Below, piece after piece: positions 26,173 through 34,062 of a DNA stretch of 60,124 nucleotides. A model generated the notes under the pieces. The model saw only the letters and a list, made by a program, of their open reading frames with translations. It searched no databases and had not been told where the DNA came from. Origin of the DNA: Gemmatimonadales bacterium (GTDB taxonomy: Bacteria; Gemmatimonadota; Gemmatimonadetes; Palauibacterales; Palauibacteraceae); NCBI GenBank assembly GCA_009840115.1, contig VXOJ01000021.1:1-60124 (forward strand). Reading direction: 5' to 3'. Position numbers and translations under genes: made by a program. Positions within the stretch are counted from its first letter, which is position 1, and every line of letters begins with the position of its first letter.

Positions 26173-27996
26173 CTACGTGCCGGCGCGTTCGTGGACGACG
26201 CGGCCGCCGACGATCGTGTACAGCGCCTCCGCCTCGAGCAGCCGCGCGGGATCGTTCCGGCCGACCTCGATCAGGTCCACGTCGAACACAGCGATGTCCG
26301 CGAGCTTGCCGGGCGTGAGCGTGCCCTTGATGTCCTCCTCGAACGAGGCCCAGGCCGGGTTCCGGGTGTAGGCCTCGATCGCCTCCTCGATCGTGAGCCG
26401 CTGCTCCGGGAACCAGCCCTCGGCCGGCTCGCCGCTGAGCGTCTGCCGGCTCACCGCCGCGTACAGCCCGTACCGCGGATGGAGGAAGTAGCGGGCGGCG
26501 TTCGTCCCGGGACTGTCGCTCCCGAACACGAGCACCGCCCCCGCGTCCTTGAGAGAGCGGAACGCGTACGCGCCGCGGGATCGCCCGCCGATCCTCTCCT
26601 CCATCCACCGCATGTCGTCCGAGATGTGGTACGGGTTCACCTCCGCCACGAGGTTGAGTTCGCCGAAACGGTGGAAATCCGCCTCCTCCACCACCTGGGC
26701 GTGGATCATCCGCCACCGGTGATCCGCTTCGATCATGTCCTGCTCGCTCAACACCGCCTCGAACAGGTCGAGCAGGATCTTCACCGCCTTGTCGCCGATG
26801 GCGTGGATGTGGGGCGGGAGGCCCGTGGGCACCGCCTCCTCCAGGAGCCGCTGAAGGTTCCCCTCCGGGAACTCGGCGTAGTTCTGGCCGCGTGTCAGGG
26901 AGAGGGCGAGGCCGTCGATACCCTCGGGAAGCATGATCTGGCGCACGATCCCGAAGTTGCCCGGCGCGTGGTCGTACTGCTCGTAGAACATCGCGCTGGA
27001 GCCGCCCATGATCCCGTCGACCCAGGCCTTGTAGCCGATGAAGCGGAGCCAGTCGTCGCCGAAGCCGCGGGTGATCCCGAGCCCGCCGGTGTGGGTCACG
27101 TTGTCGAGCGATGGACGGATGTTGATGCGGGCGGTCAGCTCGCCGCGGGCGTGCAGTTCCTGGTAGGCGCGGAACTGCTCGGAGGAGGTGATGTCCTGGA
27201 TCGTGGTGACGCCGCCCTCGCGGGCCTCCTGGAGCACGGCGCGGACCTCGGTGAGGCGCTGCTCGAACGACTTGGGCGTGATGGCGGCCCGGACGAGGTC
27301 GACGGCGGAGCCCGTGAGGATGCCCGTGACCCGGCCGTCCTCGTCCTTCGCGATCATGCCGCCGGGTGGCGACGGCGTGGCGTCCGTGATGCCCGCCATG
27401 TCGAGCGCGAGGCTGTTCGCGAGGTACACGAAACGGTCGAAGCGGTTCACGAGGACGGGGTGATTCGGGGTCACGTCGTCGATGAGGTCGCGGTGCGGCG
27501 TGAACGGCCCGCCGGCACTCTCGGCGCCGCCCTCCGCGTCGCCGCCCTCCCCTTCGCGGCCGGTCGATCCCACCTCCCACTCCTCGTAGGCGCCCCAGTC
27601 GCCGCGCGTGATCCAACTGCCGGGCGCCAGGCGCTCGGCCGCGCGCGCGATTTCCTCGCGGAAGCCGTCCGGTTCGTGCACCTCGAGCAGGTTCACGCCC
27701 ACGATCAGGGCCCCGGTGCTCTCGACGTGCACGTGGCCATCGTTGAAGCCGGGCGATACGAAGGCGCCGTCCAGATCGATGACGCGCGTGTCCCGTCCCA
27801 CGAGCGCCTCCGCCTCCGCGTTCGACCCGACGACGGCGATACGCTCGCCGCGGACCGCGATCGCCTCGACGGCGGGCCGCGCCTCGTCGAGCGTGTACAC
27901 ATCTCCATTCAGGAGGACGAGATCCGCCGGCTCGTCCGGACTGCTCCCTCCGCAGGCCGCCGTCAGCGCGACGGCCGCGATCACCCATCTCTTCAT
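26173..27996 (-). CDS. Exported amidohydrolase, YtcJ-like (Amidohydro_3)
   Basis: A 607-residue metal-dependent hydrolase. The start ATG overlaps the stop of the lipocalin-like gene (ATGA). Signal peptide with lipobox (LTAAC, C15). Metal ligands: HVH in FNDGHVHVES, His in PPHIHAIGD and EADHRWRMIHAQ, and Asp in VFGSDSPGT. YtcJ-type enzymes hydrolyse N-acyl or similar amide bonds; the substrate is not readable. Convergent with the DCC1-type gene, whose stop is only 3 bases away. Confidence 0.9.
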   Translation of the reverse strand: MKRWVIAAVALTAACGGSSPDEPADLVLLNGDVYTLDEARPAVEAIAVRGERIAVVGSNAEAEALVGRDTRVIDLDGAFVSPGFNDGHVHVESTGALIVGVNLLEVHEPDGFREEIARAAERLAPGSWITRGDWGAYEEWEVGSTGREGEGGDAEGGAESAGGPFTPHRDLIDDVTPNHPVLVNRFDRFVYLANSLALDMAGITDATPSPPGGMIAKDEDGRVTGILTGSAVDLVRAAITPKSFEQRLTEVRAVLQEAREGGVTTIQDITSSEQFRAYQELHARGELTARINIRPSLDNVTHTGGLGITRGFGDDWLRFIGYKAWVDGIMGGSSAMFYEQYDHAPGNFGIVRQIMLPEGIDGLALSLTRGQNYAEFPEGNLQRLLEEAVPTGLPPHIHAIGDKAVKILLDLFEAVLSEQDMIEADHRWRMIHAQVVEEADFHRFGELNLVAEVNPYHISDDMRWMEERIGGRSRGAYAFRSLKDAGAVLVFGSDSPGTNAARYFLHPRYGLYAAVSRQTLSGEPAEGWFPEQRLTIEEAIEAYTRNPAWASFEEDIKGTLTPGKLADIAVFDVDLIEVGRNDPARLLEAEALYTIVGGRVVHERAGT

Positions 27997-28520
27997 CGTT
28001 GTCCTCGAACTCTCTCCCAGACGAGGGTGCCCACGGCGCCTCCGCCGCGCGCGGGGTCCGGTTCGGTGCTCAGAATCAGCCGGTCTGGTCCGTCGAAGGT
28101 GAACGAGCGCGGCCGGTCCGAGCCCACCCAGCTCGGTAGCAGCGCGCCCTCCACGTGGTGCGTGACGACACCCGCCTCCATGTCGACGCTGTAGTCCCCG
28201 TAGTAGGAGAAGAAGCCGCCCAGGATCGCGTCGCGCATCTCCTGGCCGGTGGCCTCCGCGGCATCGGGAAGTTCCCGCCCCACCTGCATCAGCTGCGCGG
28301 ACATGCGGCCGTCGGCCGTGTAGGCGATCTGGCCGGCGGGATTCCCGTCGTAGGGAAGCGTCACCTCGCCCGCGGCGGTGCGGCTCTCCCACGAGGCGAG
28401 CGACCACGCCCCGACGAAGGGGTCTTCCGCTTCGGCGGCGGGCTCCGGGGCACAGCCCGCGGCGAAGGCCAGGGTCAGCGCGCAGCAGACGCGGCGCACT
28501 CGGGGATGGGTCGCAGACAT
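27993..28520 (-). CDS. Lipocalin-like domain lipoprotein
   Basis: A 175-residue lipoprotein. The ATG at 28520 has GGAGGTG at ideal spacing (an in-frame GTG at 28526 is not needed). The lipobox is AFAAGC. The core matches the Lipocalin_5-type domain (FVGAWSLASWESR, IAYTADGRMSAQLM, RSFTFDGPDRLIL). Probably binds a small hydrophobic ligand. Coupled by ATGA to the downstream amidohydrolase, so it may hold or present that enzyme's substrate (inference). Confidence 0.8.
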   Translation of the reverse strand: MSATHPRVRRVCCALTLAFAAGCAPEPAAEAEDPFVGAWSLASWESRTAAGEVTLPYDGNPAGQIAYTADGRMSAQLMQVGRELPDAAEATGQEMRDAILGGFFSYYGDYSVDMEAGVVTHHVEGALLPSWVGSDRPRSFTFDGPDRLILSTEPDPARGGGAVGTLVWERVRGQR

Positions 28521-28642
28521 TCGCACCTCCGCTTCGCTGGGCCGCGCGCGTCTTCAGCGGTCTGGCGGCCCGTGGCTGCCAGGGACGATAGGTCCAATCC
28601 CGGCGCCTTTCCACTGCGGCTTTTTCCCGCACCGGTTTTGCC

Positions 28643-28660
28643 ACGTTCCCGCGGGAACGT
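28643..28660. promoter_or_regulatory. 18-bp perfect palindrome ACGTTCCCGCGGGAACGT
   Basis: Lies in the 285-base divergent intergenic region between the lipocalin-like and Nramp-like genes, 123 and 146 bases from their starts. The same core, extended to 20 bp, occurs at 42401-42420. In this divergent setting it cannot end either gene, so a protein-binding site is more likely. The rest of the intergenic region shows no feature I can support. Confidence 0.5.
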
Positions 28661-28805
28661 CTGGAGCTTCGCCCGCACACGGATCGCCGACCCTCTCGGC
28701 AGGGCGCGATGTCCGGTGTACCTTCCGGGTCCGGCCCGAAGGCACGGGCGTGAAGCGGTGGTCCCTGAACGGGGGAACACGACACTAGTGTCCGATCGCG
28801 AACCG

Positions 28806-30287
28806 ATGGCCGACGACGGATTGAATCCGGAGGACTTCACCCTCCCGTCGCTCCGGCCGCGCGATCTGTTCGCTCACTTCGGCCCCGGGCTGATCCTCAT
28901 GATGACGGGGATCGGAACGAGTCATGTCGTGACCGCGCCCACCGCCGGGGGCCGGTTCGCCTACGCCCTCCTCTGGTGTCTGCCCGTCGCCTACGTGTTC
29001 AAGTACTACGGGTTCGAGATGGCCTTCCGGTTCACGAACGCCACCGGGAAGAGCCTCCTCGAGGCGTATGCCACGGCACGCTGGAAGTGGCCGCTCTGGT
29101 ACGTGATGGCGACGACGCTCATCCAGTGCGCGATCGGCCAGGCCGGGCGTCTGATCGCGGCGGCCGCCGTGCTCTACTACCTGTTCAGCGAATACCTGGG
29201 TCTTCCCGTCCCGCTCGAAGCGTACGCGGCGCTGCTCGGCGTGCTCTCCGTCGCCATCATCCTCCGGGGCAGCTACAAGGCCGTCGAGAACACGACGAAG
29301 GCGCTCGCGGGCGTCCTCGTCCTCTCGTCGGTCGCCGTCTACATCGTCCAGCCGGCGCCGCTCGCCGAGATGGGGAACTTTTTCCTCTTCGAGATCCCGG
29401 ACGGGTCGTGGCTCGTGATCGCGGGCTTCCTCGGCCTCCTGCCCACCGGCATCGACGTCTCGCTGCAGGCGTCGGAGTGGGGGAAGGCGAAGCGCGCGGG
29501 CATGAGCAAGGTCCGGCCCCACCTCGAGGCGACCGGCGTCGCGCCCCGCTTCGATCCCTTCACCTCGCCCGCCTCCGACCTCGCGGTCGACACCGCGCGG
29601 CTCTCCCCGCACGCGCGGGAGTACTGCCGGCGCTGGTTCCGGATCGGGCTGTGGGACTTCCGGACCGGCCACGTCGTCTCCTTCGTGCTCGCGGCGATCT
29701 TCGTCCTCCTCGCCGCGGTGTGGCTCTACCCGAGTCCGATCGAGGGGCGCGCCGTCATGGGAGAGATCGCGGGCATCTTCACGCTCAGCGTGGGGCCGGG
29801 GATGATGATGATCTTCATGCTCGGCGCGCTCGCGGCCACGTATTCCACCGCCTTCAACTACTTCGACGGATGGCCCCGCATCGTCGGCGCCTGCTGCCGG
29901 AACCTCTTCCGCACGACGGCGCGCCTGAACGGGATATCGCCCGAGGATCGGGCGGATCTCGAACGGCGGCGGACCTGGAACTCCGAGTACAACATCTACC
30001 GGATGACGATGTTCTACTCGCTCATCGCCTCGGTCCTCTACATCACGTTCGACCCGCGCCCCGTATTCCTCGTGCTCGTGGCCTCGGCGCTCGCCTTCTT
30101 CGTCGCGCCCGTGATCTACTTCTTCAACCTCTATTTCTGCCTGAAGGTGATCCCGAAGGAGGACGACCTCTTCTACCCGTCGTGGTTCGCCCGATGGTTC
30201 GGAGGGTTGAGCCTGCTGATCTTCACCGGCCTGTGCGGCATTCTGATTTTCGCGCGCGTGTTCAGGATTCCCCTGTTCGGCGCGTAG
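28806..30287 (+). CDS. Nramp-superfamily transporter lacking the DPGN motif (copy 2)
   Basis: A 493-residue membrane protein. The ATG at 28806 is chosen; a GTG at 28788 is in frame. The helix-1 region reads FGPGLILMMTGIGTSHVV, with GIGTSH where canonical Nramp has DPGN, and helix 6 reads LLPTGIDVSLQ instead of MPH. A hydrophilic insert of about 60 residues (near SKVRPHLEATG to YCRRWF) separates the halves. Same departure from consensus as the copy at 15495, so both belong to one non-canonical branch; cargo unknown. Stands alone, convergent with the K+ channel gene. Confidence 0.83.
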   Translation: MADDGLNPEDFTLPSLRPRDLFAHFGPGLILMMTGIGTSHVVTAPTAGGRFAYALLWCLPVAYVFKYYGFEMAFRFTNATGKSLLEAYATARWKWPLWYVMATTLIQCAIGQAGRLIAAAAVLYYLFSEYLGLPVPLEAYAALLGVLSVAIILRGSYKAVENTTKALAGVLVLSSVAVYIVQPAPLAEMGNFFLFEIPDGSWLVIAGFLGLLPTGIDVSLQASEWGKAKRAGMSKVRPHLEATGVAPRFDPFTSPASDLAVDTARLSPHAREYCRRWFRIGLWDFRTGHVVSFVLAAIFVLLAAVWLYPSPIEGRAVMGEIAGIFTLSVGPGMMMIFMLGALAATYSTAFNYFDGWPRIVGACCRNLFRTTARLNGISPEDRADLERRRTWNSEYNIYRMTMFYSLIASVLYITFDPRPVFLVLVASALAFFVAPVIYFFNLYFCLKVIPKEDDLFYPSWFARWFGGLSLLIFTGLCGILIFARVFRIPLFGA

Positions 30288-30313
30288 TCCGACGCCAGCT
30301 CAACGCGCGCAGG

Positions 30314-31048
30314 TCAACTCTCGGGCTCGGGCCGCCCGGCCCGCCGTTCATCATCCACCGCCCGTGACATGCCGGTCGCGACGAGTCCGGCGGGCACGGC
30401 CACGATCCCCATCCCGCAGATCAATATGATGAAGGTGAAGATTCTGCCGCCCACGGTGACCGGGTAGGCGTCCCCGTACCCCACCGTCGTCAGTGTCACG
30501 ACCGCCCACCACAGACTGTGGAACACCGACTCGAACTTTTCGGGCTGGGCCTCGTGTTCGAAGTGATGGATGCCGAGAGCCGCGATATACAGCAGCACCA
30601 GCGTGGCGAAGAGAAACACCAGCGCTTCGTTCCGCGCGTACTTCACCGCGGTCGCCAGCCTCGTCACGGCCGTGCTGTATCGCGCCATCTCGAAAAGTCG
30701 GAATACACGGAGCAACCGCAGTCCGCGAACCGCCCGCAGGTCGATTCCGACAGACAGGAGCGAGAGGTAGAACGGAAGAAACGCGACGAGGTCGACGATG
30801 CCGTAGAAGCTGCGGACGTAGGACCATTTGTGCTCGGCCGCGACAATCCGCAGGACGTATTCGATCGTAAAGAGAACGACGATCACGATTTCACAAACGG
30901 CGAGCGCGGCCCTCCACGCGGGGGGCAACTGGTGGAGGGTGGAGAGCGACATCGCCACGAGGGAGACGATGATGAGGAAGAAGACACACTTGTCGAACCA
31001 GCGGCCGGACCCGGTGTCCGAGCCCTCCACGATGTCGCGTATGGTCAT
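30314..31048 (-). CDS. Voltage-gated-type potassium channel (ion transport protein)
   Basis: A 244-residue six-helix channel subunit. The ATG at 31048 has GGAAGAG upstream (the GTG at 31090 would overlap the VOC gene). The S4-like helix carries regularly spaced arginines (LRAVRGLRLLRVFRLF), and the pore has the K+ selectivity filter TVGYGD. Bacterial homologues are inner-membrane K+ channels. Last gene of the long chain that begins at 39735, 14 bases after the VOC gene. Confidence 0.92.
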   Translation of the reverse strand: MTIRDIVEGSDTGSGRWFDKCVFFLIIVSLVAMSLSTLHQLPPAWRAALAVCEIVIVVLFTIEYVLRIVAAEHKWSYVRSFYGIVDLVAFLPFYLSLLSVGIDLRAVRGLRLLRVFRLFEMARYSTAVTRLATAVKYARNEALVFLFATLVLLYIAALGIHHFEHEAQPEKFESVFHSLWWAVVTLTTVGYGDAYPVTVGGRIFTFIILICGMGIVAVPAGLVATGMSRAVDDERRAGRPEPES

Positions 31049-31062
31049 CGGCAGCTCTTCCG

Positions 31063-31497
31063 CTATCCGCGCAATCGCTGCACGAACCACCAGTAGTGCC
31101 CCTCGAGGTCCCGGGTCTCGTAGCTCCGGTCAGACCAGTAGTCCTCGCCGTAGTCCTGGGTGGCCGGCTCCGTCGTGATCGCGGCGCCGGCCGCGCGCGC
31201 CCGCTCGCAGTGCGCGTCCGCGTCGTCCACGTAGACCATGAGCGACTGTGTGTTCGCGCCATCCGCGGCCCGCGGGGATCGGGGGTAGGTCCGGCCGGGC
31301 GTGAGCCCGGCCTGTCCGACCATGATGAGGCCGCCGTTCAGCGAGAGCTGGGAATGGACGACCTGCCCCTGTTCGTTCTCGATTCTCTCCCGCACCTCGA
31401 ACCCGAACGCGTCCGCCAGCCAGTCGATCGCGGCCCCGGCGTCATCGTAGAACACGGCGGGCGTGATCCGCGGCCAGCCGTCCGGTGGGTTCTTCAT
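31063..31497 (-). CDS. VOC-family (glyoxalase/bleomycin-resistance fold) protein
   Basis: A 144-residue protein whose ATG overlaps the stop of the ketopantoate-reductase-like gene (ATGA). VOC features are ITPAVFYDDAGAAIDWL at the start and RDLEGHYWWFVQ at the end. Family enzymes are metal-dependent isomerases or dioxygenases, or drug-binding proteins; the substrate cannot be read. Confidence 0.87.
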   Translation of the reverse strand: MKNPPDGWPRITPAVFYDDAGAAIDWLADAFGFEVRERIENEQGQVVHSQLSLNGGLIMVGQAGLTPGRTYPRSPRAADGANTQSLMVYVDDADAHCERARAAGAAITTEPATQDYGEDYWSDRSYETRDLEGHYWWFVQRLRG

Positions 31498-32471
31498 GAG
31501 GGGTACGCGCCGGCGACGCGGGCGCGCTGGCGGACGAGGGCGAGGACCACGTCGATCGTGGGGGTGGGCACGTCGACCATCCGCCCCATCTCCTGGACGG
31601 CCGTGACGAGGGCGTCGATCTCCATCGGACGGCCCTTGTCGAGATCCTGCAGCATCGACGTGCGGTGCGCGCCCACGGCCTCGATGCCGTTGATCCGCCG
31701 TTCGATGTCGATCGAGAAGCGGGCGCCCAGGGCTTCGGCGACCGCCTGTCCCTCGAGCATCATCGTCTTCGCGACGGCGCGCGTGTCCGGGTCCCGGGCG
31801 ATGGTGTCCACCGTCTCCTGCGTGAGGGCGCTGATCGGATTGAAGGCGACGTTTCCCCACAGCTTCACCCACATCTCGTTCCGGATCCCCCGAACCGGGG
31901 CCCTGAACCCGGCGTCGATCAACGCGCGCGCCAGCCGCCGCACGCGCTCGGTCTTCTCGCCGCCGGGCTCGCCGAGCGTGAATCGGTTGTACTTCAGGTG
32001 GCGGATGACGCCGGGTTCGGACACTTCGGTGGCCGCGTACACGACGCAGCCGATCACGCGCTCCGGGCCGATCCCGTCCCACTGCACCCCGCCGGGGTCG
32101 AGGCTTTCGAGGCGACGGTCCCGCCACGGTCCGTCGAGCCGGTAGAAGTACCACCACGGGAGGCCGTTCGTCGCCGTGACGACCGCCGTGTCGGGCCCGA
32201 GCAGGGGCTGCATCGGCTCCACGATCCAGGGGACGGAATGCGCCTTGAGGGTGATGATCACGTAGTCCTGAGGTCCCACCTCCGCCGGGTCGTCCGTGCA
32301 ACGGGGGTGGGCGACGCGCTCCTCGCCGTCGATCAGGAGGCGGACGCCGCGCTCCTGCATCGCCTTCAGGTGGGGGCCGCGCGCGATGAGCGTGACGTCC
32401 CGCCCCGCGAGCGCGAGTTGCGCGCCGAGGTATCCCCCGATCGCGCCTGCCCCGTAGATGCAGATCCGCAT
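31494..32471 (-). CDS. Ketopantoate reductase family protein (2-dehydropantoate 2-reductase-like)
   Basis: A 325-residue NADPH-dependent reductase. The Rossmann motif GAGAIGGYLG is at the N-terminus and the ApbA C-terminal domain carries EMWVKLWGNVAFNPISALT with the conserved Lys/Asn. Canonical PanE reduces ketopantoate to pantoate; many paralogues act on other 2-oxoacids. panB lies 13 kb away in another operon, so a true PanE role is possible but not shown by context. ATG start; 34 bases after the AMP-ligase gene. Confidence 0.85.
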   Translation of the reverse strand: MRICIYGAGAIGGYLGAQLALAGRDVTLIARGPHLKAMQERGVRLLIDGEERVAHPRCTDDPAEVGPQDYVIITLKAHSVPWIVEPMQPLLGPDTAVVTATNGLPWWYFYRLDGPWRDRRLESLDPGGVQWDGIGPERVIGCVVYAATEVSEPGVIRHLKYNRFTLGEPGGEKTERVRRLARALIDAGFRAPVRGIRNEMWVKLWGNVAFNPISALTQETVDTIARDPDTRAVAKTMMLEGQAVAEALGARFSIDIERRINGIEAVGAHRTSMLQDLDKGRPMEIDALVTAVQEMGRMVDVPTPTIDVVLALVRQRARVAGAYPS

Positions 32472-32505
32472 CAGAGGGCCATCCGGCTCCCGTGGGCCGC
32501 GCGGT

Positions 32506-34062
32506 TCACGTCAGGCCCAGCTTCTCGGCCATGCCGATGCGCTGGATCTTGCCGGTCGGGCCCTTGGGGATGTCGTCCATGAGGAGGATCTTGCGCGGGA
32601 CCTTGAAGTCGGCGAGGCGCTCCGCCGCGAACGCCTGAAGTTCGCGGGGCGTCGCCTCCATCCCGTGGCGGAGCACCGCGGCCGCCGCGATCTCCTCGCC
32701 CAGCTTCGGGTGCGGCATCGCGAACGCCACGACCTGGCGCACGGCCGGGTGGTCGAGGATCGCCTCGTCGATCTCGCGCGGCGAGATCTTCTCTCCCCCG
32801 CGGTTGATGATCTCCTTCAGGCGCCCCGTGATCGTGACGTAGCCCTCGTCGTCCATGACGCCCTGGTCCCCCGTCCGGAACCAGCCGTTGGTGAAGGCTT
32901 CGGCGTTCGCTTCGGGGTTGTTCTCGTAACCGTCGCTGACGTTGGGGCCGCGGATGACGATCTCGCCGATGTCGCCCGCCGGCAGGAGCTGCGGGCCCGA
33001 TTCGTCCATGACCGAGACCTCGGGGCCGGCGGCGATCCCCACCGTCCCGGGCTTGCGCACCGCGGGCGGGAGCGGGTTGCACGTCATCTGGTGCGCCGCC
33101 TCGGTCATCGCGTAGGCCTCGACCGCGGGGGCGCCGAACGCCTCTTCGAGTTCCGCCATCACCTGCGGCGGAAGGGCGGCGGAGGCGGAACGGATGAAGC
33201 GCAGCGGGTGCCGCTCGATCACGTCGCGGTTGCGCGCGGCGCGCGCCAGGATCGCCTGGTGCATGGTTGGGACGGCGGTGTAGAAGGTGGGCCGCGCCTC
33301 GTCGAGCCACCCGAAGAAGCGGAGGGCGTTGAAGCCGGGGGTGCAGAAGATCGATCCGCCCACGCCGAGCGGGGCGAGGACCGCCGCGATGAGCCCGTGA
33401 ATGTGGAACAGCGGCATCACGTTCAGGCAGCGGTCGTCGGCCGTGAGCCGCAGGGTGTGCCGAACGTTGACCGCGGAGGCGCACACGTTCCGGTGTGAGA
33501 GCGGCACGATCTTGGGTCGGGATGTCGTCCCCGAGGTGTGGAGGATGAGCGCGATGTCCTCCGGTTCGGCCAGGCCTCCCCGAACGCCGCCCGCCGCCGA
33601 ACTCCCGTTCGCGGGGCCCGCGCCGGATACGTCCTCCCCGGCTCCCTCCGGCACGAGTTCGAATTCGCCCGCCGGAGCCTCCGGGCCCACGTGCAGTTCC
33701 AGCACCGGGATCCCGTGGCGGGCGGCCGCGGCGCGCGCCGGGGAGTCGCTTCCCGCTTCGACGACGAGCGTCTTCGCGCTGAGATCCGAGAGGTAGAACT
33801 CATGTTCGGGCTGCCGGTAAGCCGGGTTCAGGGGGGCTGCCGTAGCCGCGCACGCGACGGAGACGAAGGCGGAGGCCATTTCGGGTCCGTTCGGGAGCAC
33901 GATGGCCACGCGATCGTCCCGACCGATCCCGAAGCCGTTCAGCGCGGCGACGGTGCGCTCGACCTGGCGGCGGAGGCCGTCGAAGTGCAGCGGCTCTCGG
34001 CCGGGGGCGGCGATGGCGGGACTCCCCCCCGAACCGCCCGCAAGCAGTTCCCGAATGGTCAG
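32506..34062 (-). CDS. AMP-dependent acyl-CoA synthetase/ligase (probable CTG start)
   Basis: A 518-residue adenylate-forming enzyme. Core motifs are all present: LHTSGTTSRPK (A3), YAMTEAAHQ (A5), GWFRTGDQG (A7), GRLKEIINRGGEKISP (A8) and the catalytic lysine in PTGKIQR (A10). No ATG or GTG exists near the expected N-terminus; a CTG at 34062 overlaps the TGA of the ankyrin gene (CTGA) and gives the normal start TIRELLAGG. Activates a carboxylic acid to its acyl-AMP and then thioester; fatty acid or oxalate-type substrates are possible. Confidence 0.88.
   Translation of the reverse strand: MTIRELLAGGSGGSPAIAAPGREPLHFDGLRRQVERTVAALNGFGIGRDDRVAIVLPNGPEMASAFVSVACAATAAPLNPAYRQPEHEFYLSDLSAKTLVVEAGSDSPARAAAARHGIPVLELHVGPEAPAGEFELVPEGAGEDVSGAGPANGSSAAGGVRGGLAEPEDIALILHTSGTTSRPKIVPLSHRNVCASAVNVRHTLRLTADDRCLNVMPLFHIHGLIAAVLAPLGVGGSIFCTPGFNALRFFGWLDEARPTFYTAVPTMHQAILARAARNRDVIERHPLRFIRSASAALPPQVMAELEEAFGAPAVEAYAMTEAAHQMTCNPLPPAVRKPGTVGIAAGPEVSVMDESGPQLLPAGDIGEIVIRGPNVSDGYENNPEANAEAFTNGWFRTGDQGVMDDEGYVTITGRLKEIINRGGEKISPREIDEAILDHPAVRQVVAFAMPHPKLGEEIAAAAVLRHGMEATPRELQAFAAERLADFKVPRKILLMDDIPKGPTGKIQRIGMAEKLGLT

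Noticed and set aside
30327..30345. GC-rich hairpin CGGGCC/GGCCCG near the end of the K+ channel gene
   Set aside because: It lies within coding sequence and reflects GC-rich Arg/Pro/Gly codons.
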